A DNA stretch of 64,000 nt. Origin: Saccharothrix longispora (GTDB lineage: Bacteria; Actinomycetota; Actinomycetes; Mycobacteriales; Pseudonocardiaceae). The stretch is taken from NCBI RefSeq assembly GCF_030852425.1, contig NZ_NSDM01000017.1:63899-127898 (forward strand), read 5' to 3'. Numbering within the stretch: position 1 is the stretch's first letter; every line of letters begins with the position of its first letter. Shown piece by piece: positions 49,749 to 59,322 of the stretch. Made by a program: the position numbers and the translations under genes. Under the pieces are notes generated by a model. That model was not told the DNA's origin and did no database searches. It saw only the letters and a program-made list of their open reading frames with translations.

Positions 49749-52700
49749 CACGAGATCCTCAGGTGCATGTCGACGGTGGTGCCCGCGGGGCCCGGGGTGA
49801 TGGTCACGCGCTGCATGAGCGCGCGCATCAGGGCGACGCCCCGACCTCGGTGCTGGTCGAGGTCGGGGCGGGGTGTCTTCCAGCGGCCGGTGTCGGTCAC
49901 GCTCAGGTAGAGGTCGCCGACGAGGGTCTCGGCGCGGAGTCGGACCGGGTCGTGCGGGGTGTGGCGGTGCCCGTGCTCGACGGCGTTGGCGCAGGCCTCC
50001 CCCGCGGCGATCAGGACGCTCTGCACGGTGTGCGGCGGCAGGCCGCACTGGTTCAGCCAGCCGCGCAGGGACTTGCGGACCGGCGCGAGCTGGGCCGCCT
50101 CGGCCGGGAAGGACAGGTCCAGCGGGGCGGGGTGGCGGTAGAGCAGGAGCGCGACGTCGTCGTCGTAGCCGTCGGCGGGCGCCAGCCGGGTCATCACCTG
50201 GGTGGCGAGGTCGTCGAGGGCCGTGTCGCGGCCCTCCTGGACGGCCTCCCCGGCCTGGTCGATGCCCGCGGTCAGCGGGCGGCGGCGGCGTTCGACGAGC
50301 CCGTCGGTGTACATCAGCAGGGTGGCGCGCGGCGGCAGGGTGCACTCCGCCTCCGGCCGCCGGGCGCCGGGGCGCACGGCCAGCGGGGTCGAGCCGCCGT
50401 CCTCCAGCAGCCGGGTGGTCCCGTCGGGGTGGGCGAGGATGGCCGGCGGGTGACCCGCGCGGGAGTAGACCAGGTGCCCGGTCCCGGGGTCGAGGACGCC
50501 GCAGAAGACGGTGGTGCACACCGCGCCGGGCACGCCCGCGGCGAAGTGGTCCAGGGCCATGAGGGTCCGGGCCGGACCGACGTCCTGGAGGAGCAGCGCG
50601 CGGCAGGCGCTGCGCAGTTGCCCCATGACCGCCGCGGCTTCCAGGCCGCGGCCGACGCAGTCGCCGACGACGATGCCGATGCGGCCGTCGGGCAGCAGGA
50701 CGGTGTCGTACCAGTCGCCGCCGACCTCCAGCGGGCGCGCCGCGGGCTCGTAGCGGACCGCGAAGCCCTCGGGCAGGCTGGCCGGGCCCAGGATCGCGCG
50801 CTGGAGCGCGATGGCGGTCTCGCGCTGCTGGTCGATCTGGTGGGCGCGGGTCAGGCCCTGGGCGAGGTGCCCCGCCAGCAGCGACAGCAGGAGCTTGTCC
50901 TCGTCGGTGAAGGGGCGTCGGGGGTCGAGGTCGAGCCAGAGCACCATGGTGCCCTCGGGGTGCTCCATGGTGATGCCGGTGCCCGTGGGCCCCAGGCCGG
51001 TCTGGCTCAGCGCGGGGCGCTCGCGCAGCGCGCCGAGCGCCGCGCGGTGCTGCTCGGCGAGCCCGTCCCAATGCAGGCCTGCCTCGGTGCTGGTCAGCGC
51101 GGGCGCGTTCCGCTCGGTGAAGACGGCGGCGAGGACCCGGCGGGCGTGCCACAGGTCCTTGAGCTCGGTCAGCGCCCCGGACAGCGCCTCGGAAAGGCTG
51201 GTGGCCTGCGACATGCGCACGCTGAGCGCGGCCAGGGCGGTGTCGCGCTGGATGGCGTAGTGCTCGGCGGTGACGTCGCGGAACGTGCCCACGATCACGG
51301 CGCGGCCGGTGTCCGGGTCCTGGGCCTGGTTGAACGTGGCGCTGACCCACAGCCGGTGGCCGTCCCGGTGGGTCACCGGGATGGTGTAGCTCCCCTGGCT
51401 GTTGCCGAGCAGGGTGGCGAACGCCTCGGCGACCTGCCGGTGCGCCCCCGCGTCGGTGCCGGGCCACCAGGGGTGCTCCGGCGCGTACGGCAGGCCCTCC
51501 GGGCCGTAGCCGAGGATGTCGGTGAACGCGGTGTTGATCTCGACGACGGCGCCGTCCTCGTCGCAGACGAAGAACGCCTCCTGGAGGGAGTCGATCAGCG
51601 CGGTGCGCCAACGGGCGTGGTGGTTGCGCAGGCGGGACAGCTCCACGCTCGCCCGCACGCGCGCCAGCAGCTCGCCGGCGGCGAACGGCTTGACCAGGTA
51701 GTCGTCGGCGCCGGCCCGCAGGCCCTCGATGGACGCCTCCTGCCCGGCGCGCGCGGACAGCAGCAGCACCGGCACCGCCGCCGTGCGCGGGTCCTTGCGC
51801 AGCGCGCCCACCAGCGACAGGCCGTCCAGGCGGGGCATCATCACGTCGCTGACGAGCAGGTCGGGCTGCCGGGCGCGGACCGCTTCCAGCGCTTCCACGC
51901 CGTCGGTGACGCCGTGGACCGCGTAGCCGGCGTCGGTGAGCAGCCGGGTGAGGTAGTCGCGCATGTCGGCGTTGTCGTCGGCGACCACGACCGTCGCCGG
52001 TGACGCGGGACCGGACGCCGCCGCCGCACCGGTCGCCTCGACGTCGGGTCGCGCGCCGGGCAGCCAGCGCAGGGCCTCCTGCACGTACGGGTCGGTGGCG
52101 CCGGTCGCCGTCGCGGCGCCGGCGGGGGCCAGGGCGTCGGCGGGCAGGTGGTCGACGCCGAAGGGCACGCGGATGGTGAAGGTCGTGCCCTCCCCCTCGG
52201 CGCTGTCCGCCGTGATCGTGCCGCCGTGCAGGCCGACCAGTTCCCGCACCAGCGCCAACCCGATGCCGCTGCCCTCGTTGGAGCGGGAGCGGGCGTTCTC
52301 GATGCGGTGGAAGCGCTCGAACAGCCTGGGCATCTCCCGGGCGGGGACGCCGACGCCGGTGTCGGAGACGGTCACCACGGCCTCGCGGCCCTCGGCGCGC
52401 ACGGAGACCCCCACCGAGCCGTCGAAGGTGAACTTCAGCGCGTTGCTGAGCAGGTTGAGGACGACCTTCTCCCACATGCCGCGGTCGATGCGCACGGGTT
52501 CGGGCAGCGGTGGGCAGTCGACCTCCAGGGCCAGGCCGGCCTTCTCCACGGCGGAGCGGAAGACGCTGGCCAGCTCGGCGGTGACGGCCGACAGGTCGAC
52601 CGGCTCGTAGTTCGCCCGCATCCGGCCGGCCTCGATGCGGGAGAAGTCGAGCAGGGTGTTGACCAGCTTGCCCAGCCGCAGCGCGTTGCGGTGCACGAGT

Positions 52701-53884
52701 TCCAGCTCCCCGCCCGCGCGGGGGTCGGACTGCGCCAGCCGGTCCCGCAGCTCCGCCACCGGACCCATGATCAGGGTGAGCGGGGTGCGGAACTCGTGGC
52801 TGATGTTGGAGAAGAACGCGGTCTTGGCGCGGTCCAGCTCGGCCAGCTCCTCGGCCCGCCGCTGCTGCGCCTCGTAGCTGCGGGCGCTGGCGATGCCCGT
52901 CGCGACGTGCCCGGCGACCAGGGCGAGGAAGCCCCGGCAGCCCTCGTCCAGCGGCCGGTACCGGTTGAGCCCGACCACCACGAACCCGTAGGGCGCGCCA
53001 CCCTGCTGCTGCAGCGGCACCACCAGCGCCTGCACCGGTGGCGCCGGCCAGGCCCCGCCCGGCAGCGCGGTGAACGGCTCGCCGTCGAGCTCCACCAGCG
53101 CCGTGTCCCCCGCGGCGGGCGCCACCACCGGCCACACCGCGCCCTCGTCGTCGGCGGGCAGGGTCCCGGGCGCCATCGGGTGGTCGGCGGCGACGCCGGT
53201 CGTGCCCGCCAGCCGCGCCGAGCCGTCGTCCTGGAACAGGTAGGTCAGGGTGAACGGCAGGTCGCGCGGGTTGCGCTCCAGCTGGCGGCAGGAGAAGGCC
53301 AGCGTCTCCTGCTCGGTGCGCACGGCGCTGGGGTCGGAGCCCAGGTCGCGCAGCGTCGCCATCCGCCGCTCGCCGATGATCCGCTCGGTGTCCTCGCTGA
53401 CCACGCACAGCATGCCGACCACCGCGCCGGCGTCGTCGCGCAGCGGGCTGTAGGAGAACGTGTGGTAGCTCTCCTCCGGGTAGCCGGAGCGCTCCACGAA
53501 CAGCAGCAGCGCCTCGTCCCAGGTCGCCTTCCCGGTCGCCAGGACGGTGTCGATGCGCGGGCCGATGTCGCCCCAGATCTCCGCCCACACCTCCCGGGCG
53601 GGGCGGCCCAGCGCCCACGGGTACTTCCGGCCGAGCGTGTCGCGCCGGTAGGCGTCGTTGCAGAAGAACGTCAGCTCCGGTCCCCAGGCCATCCACATGG
53701 AGAACCGGGAGGACAGCAGGATGCTCACCGCCGTGCGCAGGCTCTGCGGCCAGTCGGCCGGCGGCCCCAGCGGGGTCGCGGCCCAGTCGACCGAGGCCAG
53801 GTCGCCACCGACGCCCTCGTCCGCGGTGAACACGTCGAACCCCAACGCCGTCGGCTCGCGCCCGGCGTCGTCGGAACCTGCCAC
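49748..53884 (-). CDS. Hybrid sensor protein: PAS-GAF-HisKA-HATPase-REC-PAS-GAF-PP2C(SpoIIE)-HATPase(RsbW)
   Basis: A 1,378-residue cytoplasmic signalling protein. Order by residue: PAS-like (about 20-165), GAF (about 180-335), histidine kinase with phospho-acceptor His363 in SNISHEFRTPLTL and ATPase boxes to about 590, receiver domain with Asp680 in LVSDVMMPRLDG, PAS (about 770-890), GAF (about 900-1020), SpoIIE-type PP2C phosphatase (about 1040-1245; VGGDWYDTVLLPDGRIGIVVG, VGDCVGRG) and a C-terminal RsbW-like ATPase (about 1255-1378; AAGEACANAVEHGHRHT). Two-component sensing and partner switching are thus in one chain. GTG 53884 follows AAGGGA at 6 bp. It is coupled to the STAS gene downstream. 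Confidence 0.93.
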   Translation of the reverse strand: MAGSDDAGREPTALGFDVFTADEGVGGDLASVDWAATPLGPPADWPQSLRTAVSILLSSRFSMWMAWGPELTFFCNDAYRRDTLGRKYPWALGRPAREVWAEIWGDIGPRIDTVLATGKATWDEALLLFVERSGYPEESYHTFSYSPLRDDAGAVVGMLCVVSEDTERIIGERRMATLRDLGSDPSAVRTEQETLAFSCRQLERNPRDLPFTLTYLFQDDGSARLAGTTGVAADHPMAPGTLPADDEGAVWPVVAPAAGDTALVELDGEPFTALPGGAWPAPPVQALVVPLQQQGGAPYGFVVVGLNRYRPLDEGCRGFLALVAGHVATGIASARSYEAQQRRAEELAELDRAKTAFFSNISHEFRTPLTLIMGPVAELRDRLAQSDPRAGGELELVHRNALRLGKLVNTLLDFSRIEAGRMRANYEPVDLSAVTAELASVFRSAVEKAGLALEVDCPPLPEPVRIDRGMWEKVVLNLLSNALKFTFDGSVGVSVRAEGREAVVTVSDTGVGVPAREMPRLFERFHRIENARSRSNEGSGIGLALVRELVGLHGGTITADSAEGEGTTFTIRVPFGVDHLPADALAPAGAATATGATDPYVQEALRWLPGARPDVEATGAAAASGPASPATVVVADDNADMRDYLTRLLTDAGYAVHGVTDGVEALEAVRARQPDLLVSDVMMPRLDGLSLVGALRKDPRTAAVPVLLLSARAGQEASIEGLRAGADDYLVKPFAAGELLARVRASVELSRLRNHHARWRTALIDSLQEAFFVCDEDGAVVEINTAFTDILGYGPEGLPYAPEHPWWPGTDAGAHRQVAEAFATLLGNSQGSYTIPVTHRDGHRLWVSATFNQAQDPDTGRAVIVGTFRDVTAEHYAIQRDTALAALSVRMSQATSLSEALSGALTELKDLWHARRVLAAVFTERNAPALTSTEAGLHWDGLAEQHRAALGALRERPALSQTGLGPTGTGITMEHPEGTMVLWLDLDPRRPFTDEDKLLLSLLAGHLAQGLTRAHQIDQQRETAIALQRAILGPASLPEGFAVRYEPAARPLEVGGDWYDTVLLPDGRIGIVVGDCVGRGLEAAAVMGQLRSACRALLLQDVGPARTLMALDHFAAGVPGAVCTTVFCGVLDPGTGHLVYSRAGHPPAILAHPDGTTRLLEDGGSTPLAVRPGARRPEAECTLPPRATLLMYTDGLVERRRRPLTAGIDQAGEAVQEGRDTALDDLATQVMTRLAPADGYDDDVALLLYRHPAPLDLSFPAEAAQLAPVRKSLRGWLNQCGLPPHTVQSVLIAAGEACANAVEHGHRHTPHDPVRLRAETLVGDLYLSVTDTGRWKTPRPDLDQHRGRGVALMRALMQRVTITPGPAGTTVDMHLRIS

Positions 53885-54121
53885 TGGGATTCCCTTCACG
53901 CACGACGGCCGCGGTCGGAACTGTTGCCTCAACACCCCGCGGTCGCCCGTCCACCGCCACCACGAGGGTCCGGCGGCGTGGTCCGTAGGATAGGACAAAC
54001 GCGCCGGGCACCAGCAGGCCGGCAGGTGGCTGTCGGAGCGGGAGCACCCGGGGACCGACGAGGGCGCCGCACCCCCGGCGCCACGCGTCGACCACGACCA
54101 CCACACCACGCAGGAGACCCG

Positions 54122-54478
54122 GTGACCGAGCAACTCCTCACCGTCACCACCACGTCCCACCCGGCGGGACCGCACGTGCTGCGGGTCAGCGGCGAACTCG
54201 ACCACCACACCACCGAGCGCCTGCGCGAGGCCCTCGACGCCGTGCCGGCCTCCTTCGCGACCGGCATCGTGCTCGACCTGACCGACCTCACCTACTGCGA
54301 CTCCACCGGCATCACCGAGCTGATCACCGCCCACCAGCGCACCCGGGCGGCGGGCCACTCCTTCGACCTGGTGGGGCTCAACCCGGACCTGATGCACGTC
54401 TTCCGCATCATCGGCCTCGACCAGGTCTTCTCGTTCCACCCCACCGTCGACCAGGCGGTCAGGGCCGCGCGGTCGTAG
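54122..54478 (+). CDS. STAS-domain anti-anti-sigma factor
   Basis: A 118-residue STAS protein with VLRVSGELDHHTTERLREAL and IVLDLTDLTYCDSTGITELI; the phospho-acceptor region is CDSTGI, with Ser followed by Thr. It diverges from the hybrid kinase across 237 bp, so it is likely another partner of the same switch. GTG 54122 follows AGGAGACCC. Its last 20 bp overlap the 3' end of the convergent membrane-protein gene. Confidence 0.9.
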   Translation: MTEQLLTVTTTSHPAGPHVLRVSGELDHHTTERLREALDAVPASFATGIVLDLTDLTYCDSTGITELITAHQRTRAAGHSFDLVGLNPDLMHVFRIIGLDQVFSFHPTVDQAVRAARS

Positions 54479-57380
54479 CGCCGGACCGGCGGCGCGACCC
54501 GAGCAGCAGGGCCGCGCCGAGCAGCACGGCCACGCCGCCGACCAGCAGCGCGACCACCGGCAGCCCGGTCGGGACCTCCAGGTGCGCGGTGATGCCGAGG
54601 ATGCGCGACAGGCCCCACGGCAGCAGGGCCGACTGGTCGTTCCACGCGGTCAGGGCGCGTTCCAGGCCGACCGCGGTCACCACCGCGCCCAGCACCGCCA
54701 GGGGTGTCCCGGCCGCCGCCAGCACGCGCCCGGCCGCACCCGCGCGCCCCACCTCGCCGCGCAGCGCCGCGTACGCCGCCGCGAAGACGCCCAGGAACGC
54801 CGCGACCGCCACCGCCACGTACACCGCCCGCCCGGCCGGAGCGGTCCAGAACCCGAACCAGTAGGCGCCCGGCCCGCGCACCGCCAGCACGCCCAGCAGC
54901 AGCACCGACCGCAGCAGCGCCACCGCGCCCACCGCCGCGGCGACCCGCGACCGGGTCGGGCCGCGGGTCGTGGACCGCAGCACCAGCGCGAACAGCGCCC
55001 ACGCGACCAGCACCGGCACCAGGTGGGCGGGCGCGGCGAACCACGTGAGCACCGCCCGGCTGAGCACGACCGCGGCGGCCGGCACGACCCAGACCAGCGC
55101 CCGGTCCGCGCGCGAGGCCTCGACCCGCCGCCACGGCCCGGTCAGCGCCCGCGCCCACGGCCTGCGCCACCCCAGGGCGAACGCGAGGGCGAGTCCCAGC
55201 AGCACGCCGCGCGCCGCCCACGCCATCGGCTCGTCGCGGGCCGCCCTGTCCAGGCCCAGGTCGGCCGCGGTGAGGTTGTAGGCGGGCAGCTCCAGGTCGT
55301 CCCCGTAGCGGCGCAGGTGCTCCGCGCGCAGGGTCCCGTACGCCGCCCGCGCGGCCCTCGCCCCGTCGCGCGCGCCGGGGTCGCCGGTGTCGAGCCACTG
55401 GGTGTGGCGCAGCGCGGCGGCGCGGTAGGCGGCCAGCACGCCGAACAGGTCCACCTGGTAGTCGAGGGCGGCGACGAACCGCTCGCGCAGCACCGGGTCG
55501 CGCCAGCCCGCCGGGTCGGTCGCACCGACCAGCTCGCGCATCCGGCGGGCCGTGCCGGTCGCCGCCGAGCCCTCCGCGACCGCCTCGTCCACCCGGTCGC
55601 GGCCCACCGCGTAGACCGTGCCCCAGGTCGCGCTGTCACCGGTCGGGATGTCCCACTCGAAGATCCACATCATCGGCGGCGGCTCCAGACCCAGGGCGCG
55701 CACCCGGTGCCGGGCGTACGGGCCGACGTACAGGCCGGTGGTGATCGCCTCGCGCGACAGCGCCAGCGCGCGGCACACGGCGTGCACGACGTCCGGGTCG
55801 TGGGAGAACGTGCGGCGCACCCAGTCGGCCGTCAGGTCCGCCGGGTCCTGCTCCGGGTCCCGCGCCAGCCTGCCGACGACGTAGGAGTTGAGGTCGTAGA
55901 GCTGCCAGAACCCGGTCCTGAGGTCCAGCACCCGCGGACCGGCGAGCAGCGGGCCCCCGCCCTGGCGCCACGTCCACACCCCTTCGACCCGGGGGTTGGC
56001 CAGGAACGCGCGCAGCGCGTGCCGGTGCAGCTCGCCCATGTCGTCGGGCAGCGCGCCCAGGCCCTCGAACTCGCGGCGGGACTGGAACTCCACGATCCGG
56101 CGGTGCCGTCCCACGAGCAGGGTGTCGTTGAGCGGGAGGTGGCTGTAGAAGTCGCCGAGGGCGTACTTGGTGGACACGATCAGCCGGTCGTCGTGCAGCC
56201 CGCCGAGGACGCGCTCGTAGGCGTCGCGGCTGGTGTGCAGGTCGCCGACCTCGCCGATGCCGACGCTCCACGTGCGGAAGACGATCTCCCGGTCGTGCTC
56301 GGCGGCGACGGCGAGGAACGCCCGCAGCATCGCCCGCACCGCCTCGGGCGTGGTGACCGCGATCTCCGAGGTGTAGTCCCAGCCGGCGAACCGGTAGGCC
56401 GAGCCGCCCTCGCCGATCCGGATCATCATGCCGTCCACGTCGGGCAGCCGCTCGAACACCTCCGAGAGCGCCGCCCGGTAGACCCGCCACAGCCGCTCGT
56501 CCTCGGTGCGCAGCCCACCGACCTCGCGCTCCAGGAAGGACCGCAGCGGCGGCGAGAGGGCGAGCATGTCGGTGGACAGGTACACCTCCACGCCCATCTC
56601 GTGGGCGTACCGCCAGACCGGGCCGAACGCGGCGGTCATCGCCTCGGCCCGTTCCGGGTGCGGGTCGCCGGCCGCGTGGACGCCGAGCCCGTCGAACGTG
56701 ACGTACTCCAGGAAGCCGGGCACGACCACGGCGTTGTACCCGTCGGCCAGCGCGTGGTGCACCAGGTCGCGGAACTGGCGGGATATCCCGTCGACGGCGG
56801 CCTGGTCGACGTAGGGCGCGTCGGGCAGCACGGCCGCGCCGACCACGTCGGAGTTCAGCGAGTAGTCGGCCCCCCCGGCGAACCGCGCCGGGTCGTCGGG
56901 CAGGCCGACCGAGCCGAGGTCGGTCAGCCGCAGCCCGAGCCGGGGCGCGACCACCCGCCCGTCGGCGACCACCTCCGCCCCGGCGCGGATGCGGTCGGCC
57001 ACGGCGTACAGGCCGGCGGCGACGCCGTCCGGCGTGCTGCCGACCACGACCGGCCCGGGGTCGAGCCGGTACGCCTCGTCGGGCAGGCCGGGCTCCAGCC
57101 TGGCCTGGAGCTGCCCGGTGGCGCCGGTGGTCGGCCGGGGACGGCCGCGCTCGACCAGGGCGTCGGCGACGGCGGTGGCGGCGAGCCGCAGGCGCGGTTC
57201 GTCCGGGACGCCGATCGAGGCGATCCCCGGCGGCGGGGCGAGCGGTCGCGGAGCGGCGGCGACCGGGCGTTCGACCGGGACGTCGGCCGGTCTCGCGGTC
57301 ACCCGCAGCGCGTCGTCCACCTGCCAGGCCACGACCCCGCCGAGCCCGAGCAACGCCAGCACCGCGGCCACCACGCGCAC
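54459..57380 (-). CDS. Membrane-anchored glycoside-hydrolase-like protein with C-terminal transmembrane bundle
   Basis: A 973-residue protein. An N-terminal signal/anchor helix (about 1-22) is followed by an extracytoplasmic part with a glycosidase-like layout: a small alpha/beta domain (about 55-135), then a (beta/alpha)8-type barrel (about 140-520) containing YNAVVVPGFLEYVTFDGLG, EVYLSTDMLALSP, MIRIGEGGSAY, VSTKYALGDFYSHLPLND and EGVWTWRQGGGPLL. These recall alpha-glucuronidase (GH67) and GH20-like enzymes, but I cannot fix the family. The last 230 residues (about 740-970) hold seven or eight hydrophobic helices. GTG 57380 is a best guess. Overlap with the STAS gene is 20 bp, tail to tail. 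Confidence 0.7.
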   Translation of the reverse strand: MRVVAAVLALLGLGGVVAWQVDDALRVTARPADVPVERPVAAAPRPLAPPPGIASIGVPDEPRLRLAATAVADALVERGRPRPTTGATGQLQARLEPGLPDEAYRLDPGPVVVGSTPDGVAAGLYAVADRIRAGAEVVADGRVVAPRLGLRLTDLGSVGLPDDPARFAGGADYSLNSDVVGAAVLPDAPYVDQAAVDGISRQFRDLVHHALADGYNAVVVPGFLEYVTFDGLGVHAAGDPHPERAEAMTAAFGPVWRYAHEMGVEVYLSTDMLALSPPLRSFLEREVGGLRTEDERLWRVYRAALSEVFERLPDVDGMMIRIGEGGSAYRFAGWDYTSEIAVTTPEAVRAMLRAFLAVAAEHDREIVFRTWSVGIGEVGDLHTSRDAYERVLGGLHDDRLIVSTKYALGDFYSHLPLNDTLLVGRHRRIVEFQSRREFEGLGALPDDMGELHRHALRAFLANPRVEGVWTWRQGGGPLLAGPRVLDLRTGFWQLYDLNSYVVGRLARDPEQDPADLTADWVRRTFSHDPDVVHAVCRALALSREAITTGLYVGPYARHRVRALGLEPPPMMWIFEWDIPTGDSATWGTVYAVGRDRVDEAVAEGSAATGTARRMRELVGATDPAGWRDPVLRERFVAALDYQVDLFGVLAAYRAAALRHTQWLDTGDPGARDGARAARAAYGTLRAEHLRRYGDDLELPAYNLTAADLGLDRAARDEPMAWAARGVLLGLALAFALGWRRPWARALTGPWRRVEASRADRALVWVVPAAAVVLSRAVLTWFAAPAHLVPVLVAWALFALVLRSTTRGPTRSRVAAAVGAVALLRSVLLLGVLAVRGPGAYWFGFWTAPAGRAVYVAVAVAAFLGVFAAAYAALRGEVGRAGAAGRVLAAAGTPLAVLGAVVTAVGLERALTAWNDQSALLPWGLSRILGITAHLEVPTGLPVVALLVGGVAVLLGAALLLGSRRRSGATTARP

Positions 57381-57667
57381 CCGGCCATCGTCACACGCTC
57401 CGCGCGCCACGCCATCCCCGGTATGGCGGCATGAACCACCGGATCGGGCGGGCATCACCACGTTCGCCGGGGGTTCGCCCACCCACAGGGGGCTCTCGAC
57501 ACGATCGGGTGTGGCACGGCGACGGTCGAACAGGGGCAAGGAGGTGGCCCGCCGACAACGCTGCGCTGCGCGCTCCGGTCCCGCGCCCGCCGTCCGACCG
57601 GACGGCGGACGCGCCGTGGCACAGTGGCCCTCGGCCACGTGATCGGCACGACGGAAGGACCACCGCG

Positions 57668-58201
57668 ATGCAGACCGAGGCGCAGGCCCGGGTCGGGCTC
57701 GTCTTCGACCTCTTCGACGTCAACGGGAACGGCCGGATCGAGGCCCGTGACTTCGAGCTGATGGCCGGGCGCGTCGACGCGGCGGCCACCGGGTCCGGCG
57801 ACGCGGCGCGCGCAAGGATGACGGCGGCCTTCCGCCGCTACTGGGCGACGCTGGCCGCCGAACTGGACGTCGACGGCGACGGCGCCATCCCCCTCGACGA
57901 GTTCGTGGCGTGCGTGCTGTCACCGGAGCGGTTCGCCGACACCATCGCGGAGTTCGCCGAGTCGCTCGCCGAACTGGGCGACCCGGACGGCGACGGCCGG
58001 ATCGAGCGGCCGCTGTTCGTCGCGCTGATGACCGCGATCGGCTTCGACCCGGCGAACACCAACGCGCTGTTCGACGCGTTCGGCCCCTCGGAGGCCGACG
58101 AGGTCGAGGTGCGCACGTGGACCGAGGCCATCGAGGACTACTACCAGCCGGACAAGGCGGGGACCACCGGCGACCTGCTCGTCGCGGGCCCCACCGGTTG
58201 A
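57668..58201 (+). CDS. EF-hand calcium-binding protein (calerythrin-like)
   Basis: A 177-residue acidic cytoplasmic protein with three canonical EF-hand loops: DVNGNGRIEARDF (about residues 18-30), DVDGDGAIPLDEF (about 66-78) and DPDGDGRIERPLF (about 103-115). A fourth, degenerate one near 138 (PSEADEVEVRTW) lacks proper ligands. This arrangement resembles calerythrin and CabB-type actinomycete calcium buffers or sensors. ATG 57668 has GAAGGA upstream. It stands upstream of the methyltransferase gene by 50 bp on the same strand. Confidence 0.92.
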   Translation: MQTEAQARVGLVFDLFDVNGNGRIEARDFELMAGRVDAAATGSGDAARARMTAAFRRYWATLAAELDVDGDGAIPLDEFVACVLSPERFADTIAEFAESLAELGDPDGDGRIERPLFVALMTAIGFDPANTNALFDAFGPSEADEVEVRTWTEAIEDYYQPDKAGTTGDLLVAGPTG

Positions 58202-58251
58202 GCGGCCTCGCGGCCGGGCCTGGCACGAGTGGCGCGAGGAGGGACGACGGG

Positions 58252-59145
58252 GTGTCCACCACCGAGGACGGGGTCGACGTCGGGGTCGGTCGGACGGCGC
58301 TGATGGTCGCCGCGGCACGGGCGATCGAGACCCACCGCGCCGACTCCCTCGCCGAGGACCCGTACGCCGAGCACTTCGTGCGCGCGGCCCCGGTGTCGGC
58401 CGGGTGGCCCGTGCGCCCGGAGGAGGTCCCGGACGGCGACGCCGACCCGCTGTGGGGCCGGCTGGCCCGCTACTTCGGACTGCGCACGCGGGTCTTCGAC
58501 GACTTCCTGCTGCGCTCCGCGCACGGCGGCGCGCGCCAGGTCGTGCTCTTCGGCGCCGGCCTGGACACGCGGGCGATGCGCCTGGACTGGCCGACCGGCG
58601 TCACGGTGTTCGAACTCGACCGGGCGCCGGTGCTGGCCTTCAAGCAGCGGGTGCTGGACGGACTGGGCGCGCGGTCGCGGGCCGCGCGCGTGCCGGTGGC
58701 CGTCGACCTGGGGCACGACTGGGCGCCGGCGCTGGCCGGCGGCGGCTTCACCCCCGGGGTGCCGACGGCCTGGCTGGCCGAGGGCCTGGTCATGTACCTG
58801 ACGCCCGAGGCCGAGCAGCGGTTGGTGCGCACCGCCGACCTGCTCTCGGCGGGCGGCAGCACGCTGGCGTACGAGACCAAGCCGCGCCCGACGTCGCCCG
58901 CCATGGTCGCCGACCAGCTCTACACCGGGACGCGGGCGCGGCTCGACATCGACCTGGTCGCGCTGTTCGACCCCGGTCCGCGCCCCGACTCGGCGGCCGA
59001 CCTCGCCGCGCGCGGCTGGTCCGCGACCACCCGCACGCCGTTCGACTTCACCGCCCGGCACGGCCGCGGCCCCGCACCGGAACCCGACGACGTGCTCGCC
59101 GACAACCGCTGGGTGTTCGCCGAGAAGCCGCCCGCCTCCGGGTGA
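58252..59145 (+). CDS. SAM-dependent methyltransferase, LCMT/TIGR00027 family
   Basis: A 297-residue class I methyltransferase of the leucine-carboxyl-methyltransferase-like family common in mycobacteria and streptomycetes. Motifs: TALMVAAARAIETHR and EDPYAEHFV at the N-terminus, RQVVLFGAGLDTRAMRLDWP (SAM motif I), VFELDRAPVLAFKQRVL and AWLAEGLVMYLTPEAEQRLV. Family members O-methylate small acids in secondary metabolism, but the substrate here is unknown. GTG 58252 follows GAGGAGGG at a distance of about 9 bp. Confidence 0.9.
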   Translation: MSTTEDGVDVGVGRTALMVAAARAIETHRADSLAEDPYAEHFVRAAPVSAGWPVRPEEVPDGDADPLWGRLARYFGLRTRVFDDFLLRSAHGGARQVVLFGAGLDTRAMRLDWPTGVTVFELDRAPVLAFKQRVLDGLGARSRAARVPVAVDLGHDWAPALAGGGFTPGVPTAWLAEGLVMYLTPEAEQRLVRTADLLSAGGSTLAYETKPRPTSPAMVADQLYTGTRARLDIDLVALFDPGPRPDSAADLAARGWSATTRTPFDFTARHGRGPAPEPDDVLADNRWVFAEKPPASG

Positions 59146-59322
59146 CCGGGGCAGGGAGCGGGTGCTCCCGCCGGTCCGGTCGACGGAGCGCCCGGAGAAG
59201 AGGCCTCGCGGCCGTCCGGCGACAACCCGGGGACGAACGCCCGGAGAAGAGGACACACCCTGGCCGGTTCCCCTGCGACCGTCGTCCCCGTCAGACGAGT
59301 CAGCAGGTTAAGGAGTACGGCC

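Noticed and set aside
54582-57434. A 950-codon plus-strand open frame across the membrane glycosidase
   Set aside because: Repetitive Arg/His/Gln/Pro composition typical of antisense codon bias; the minus-strand frame has real domains.
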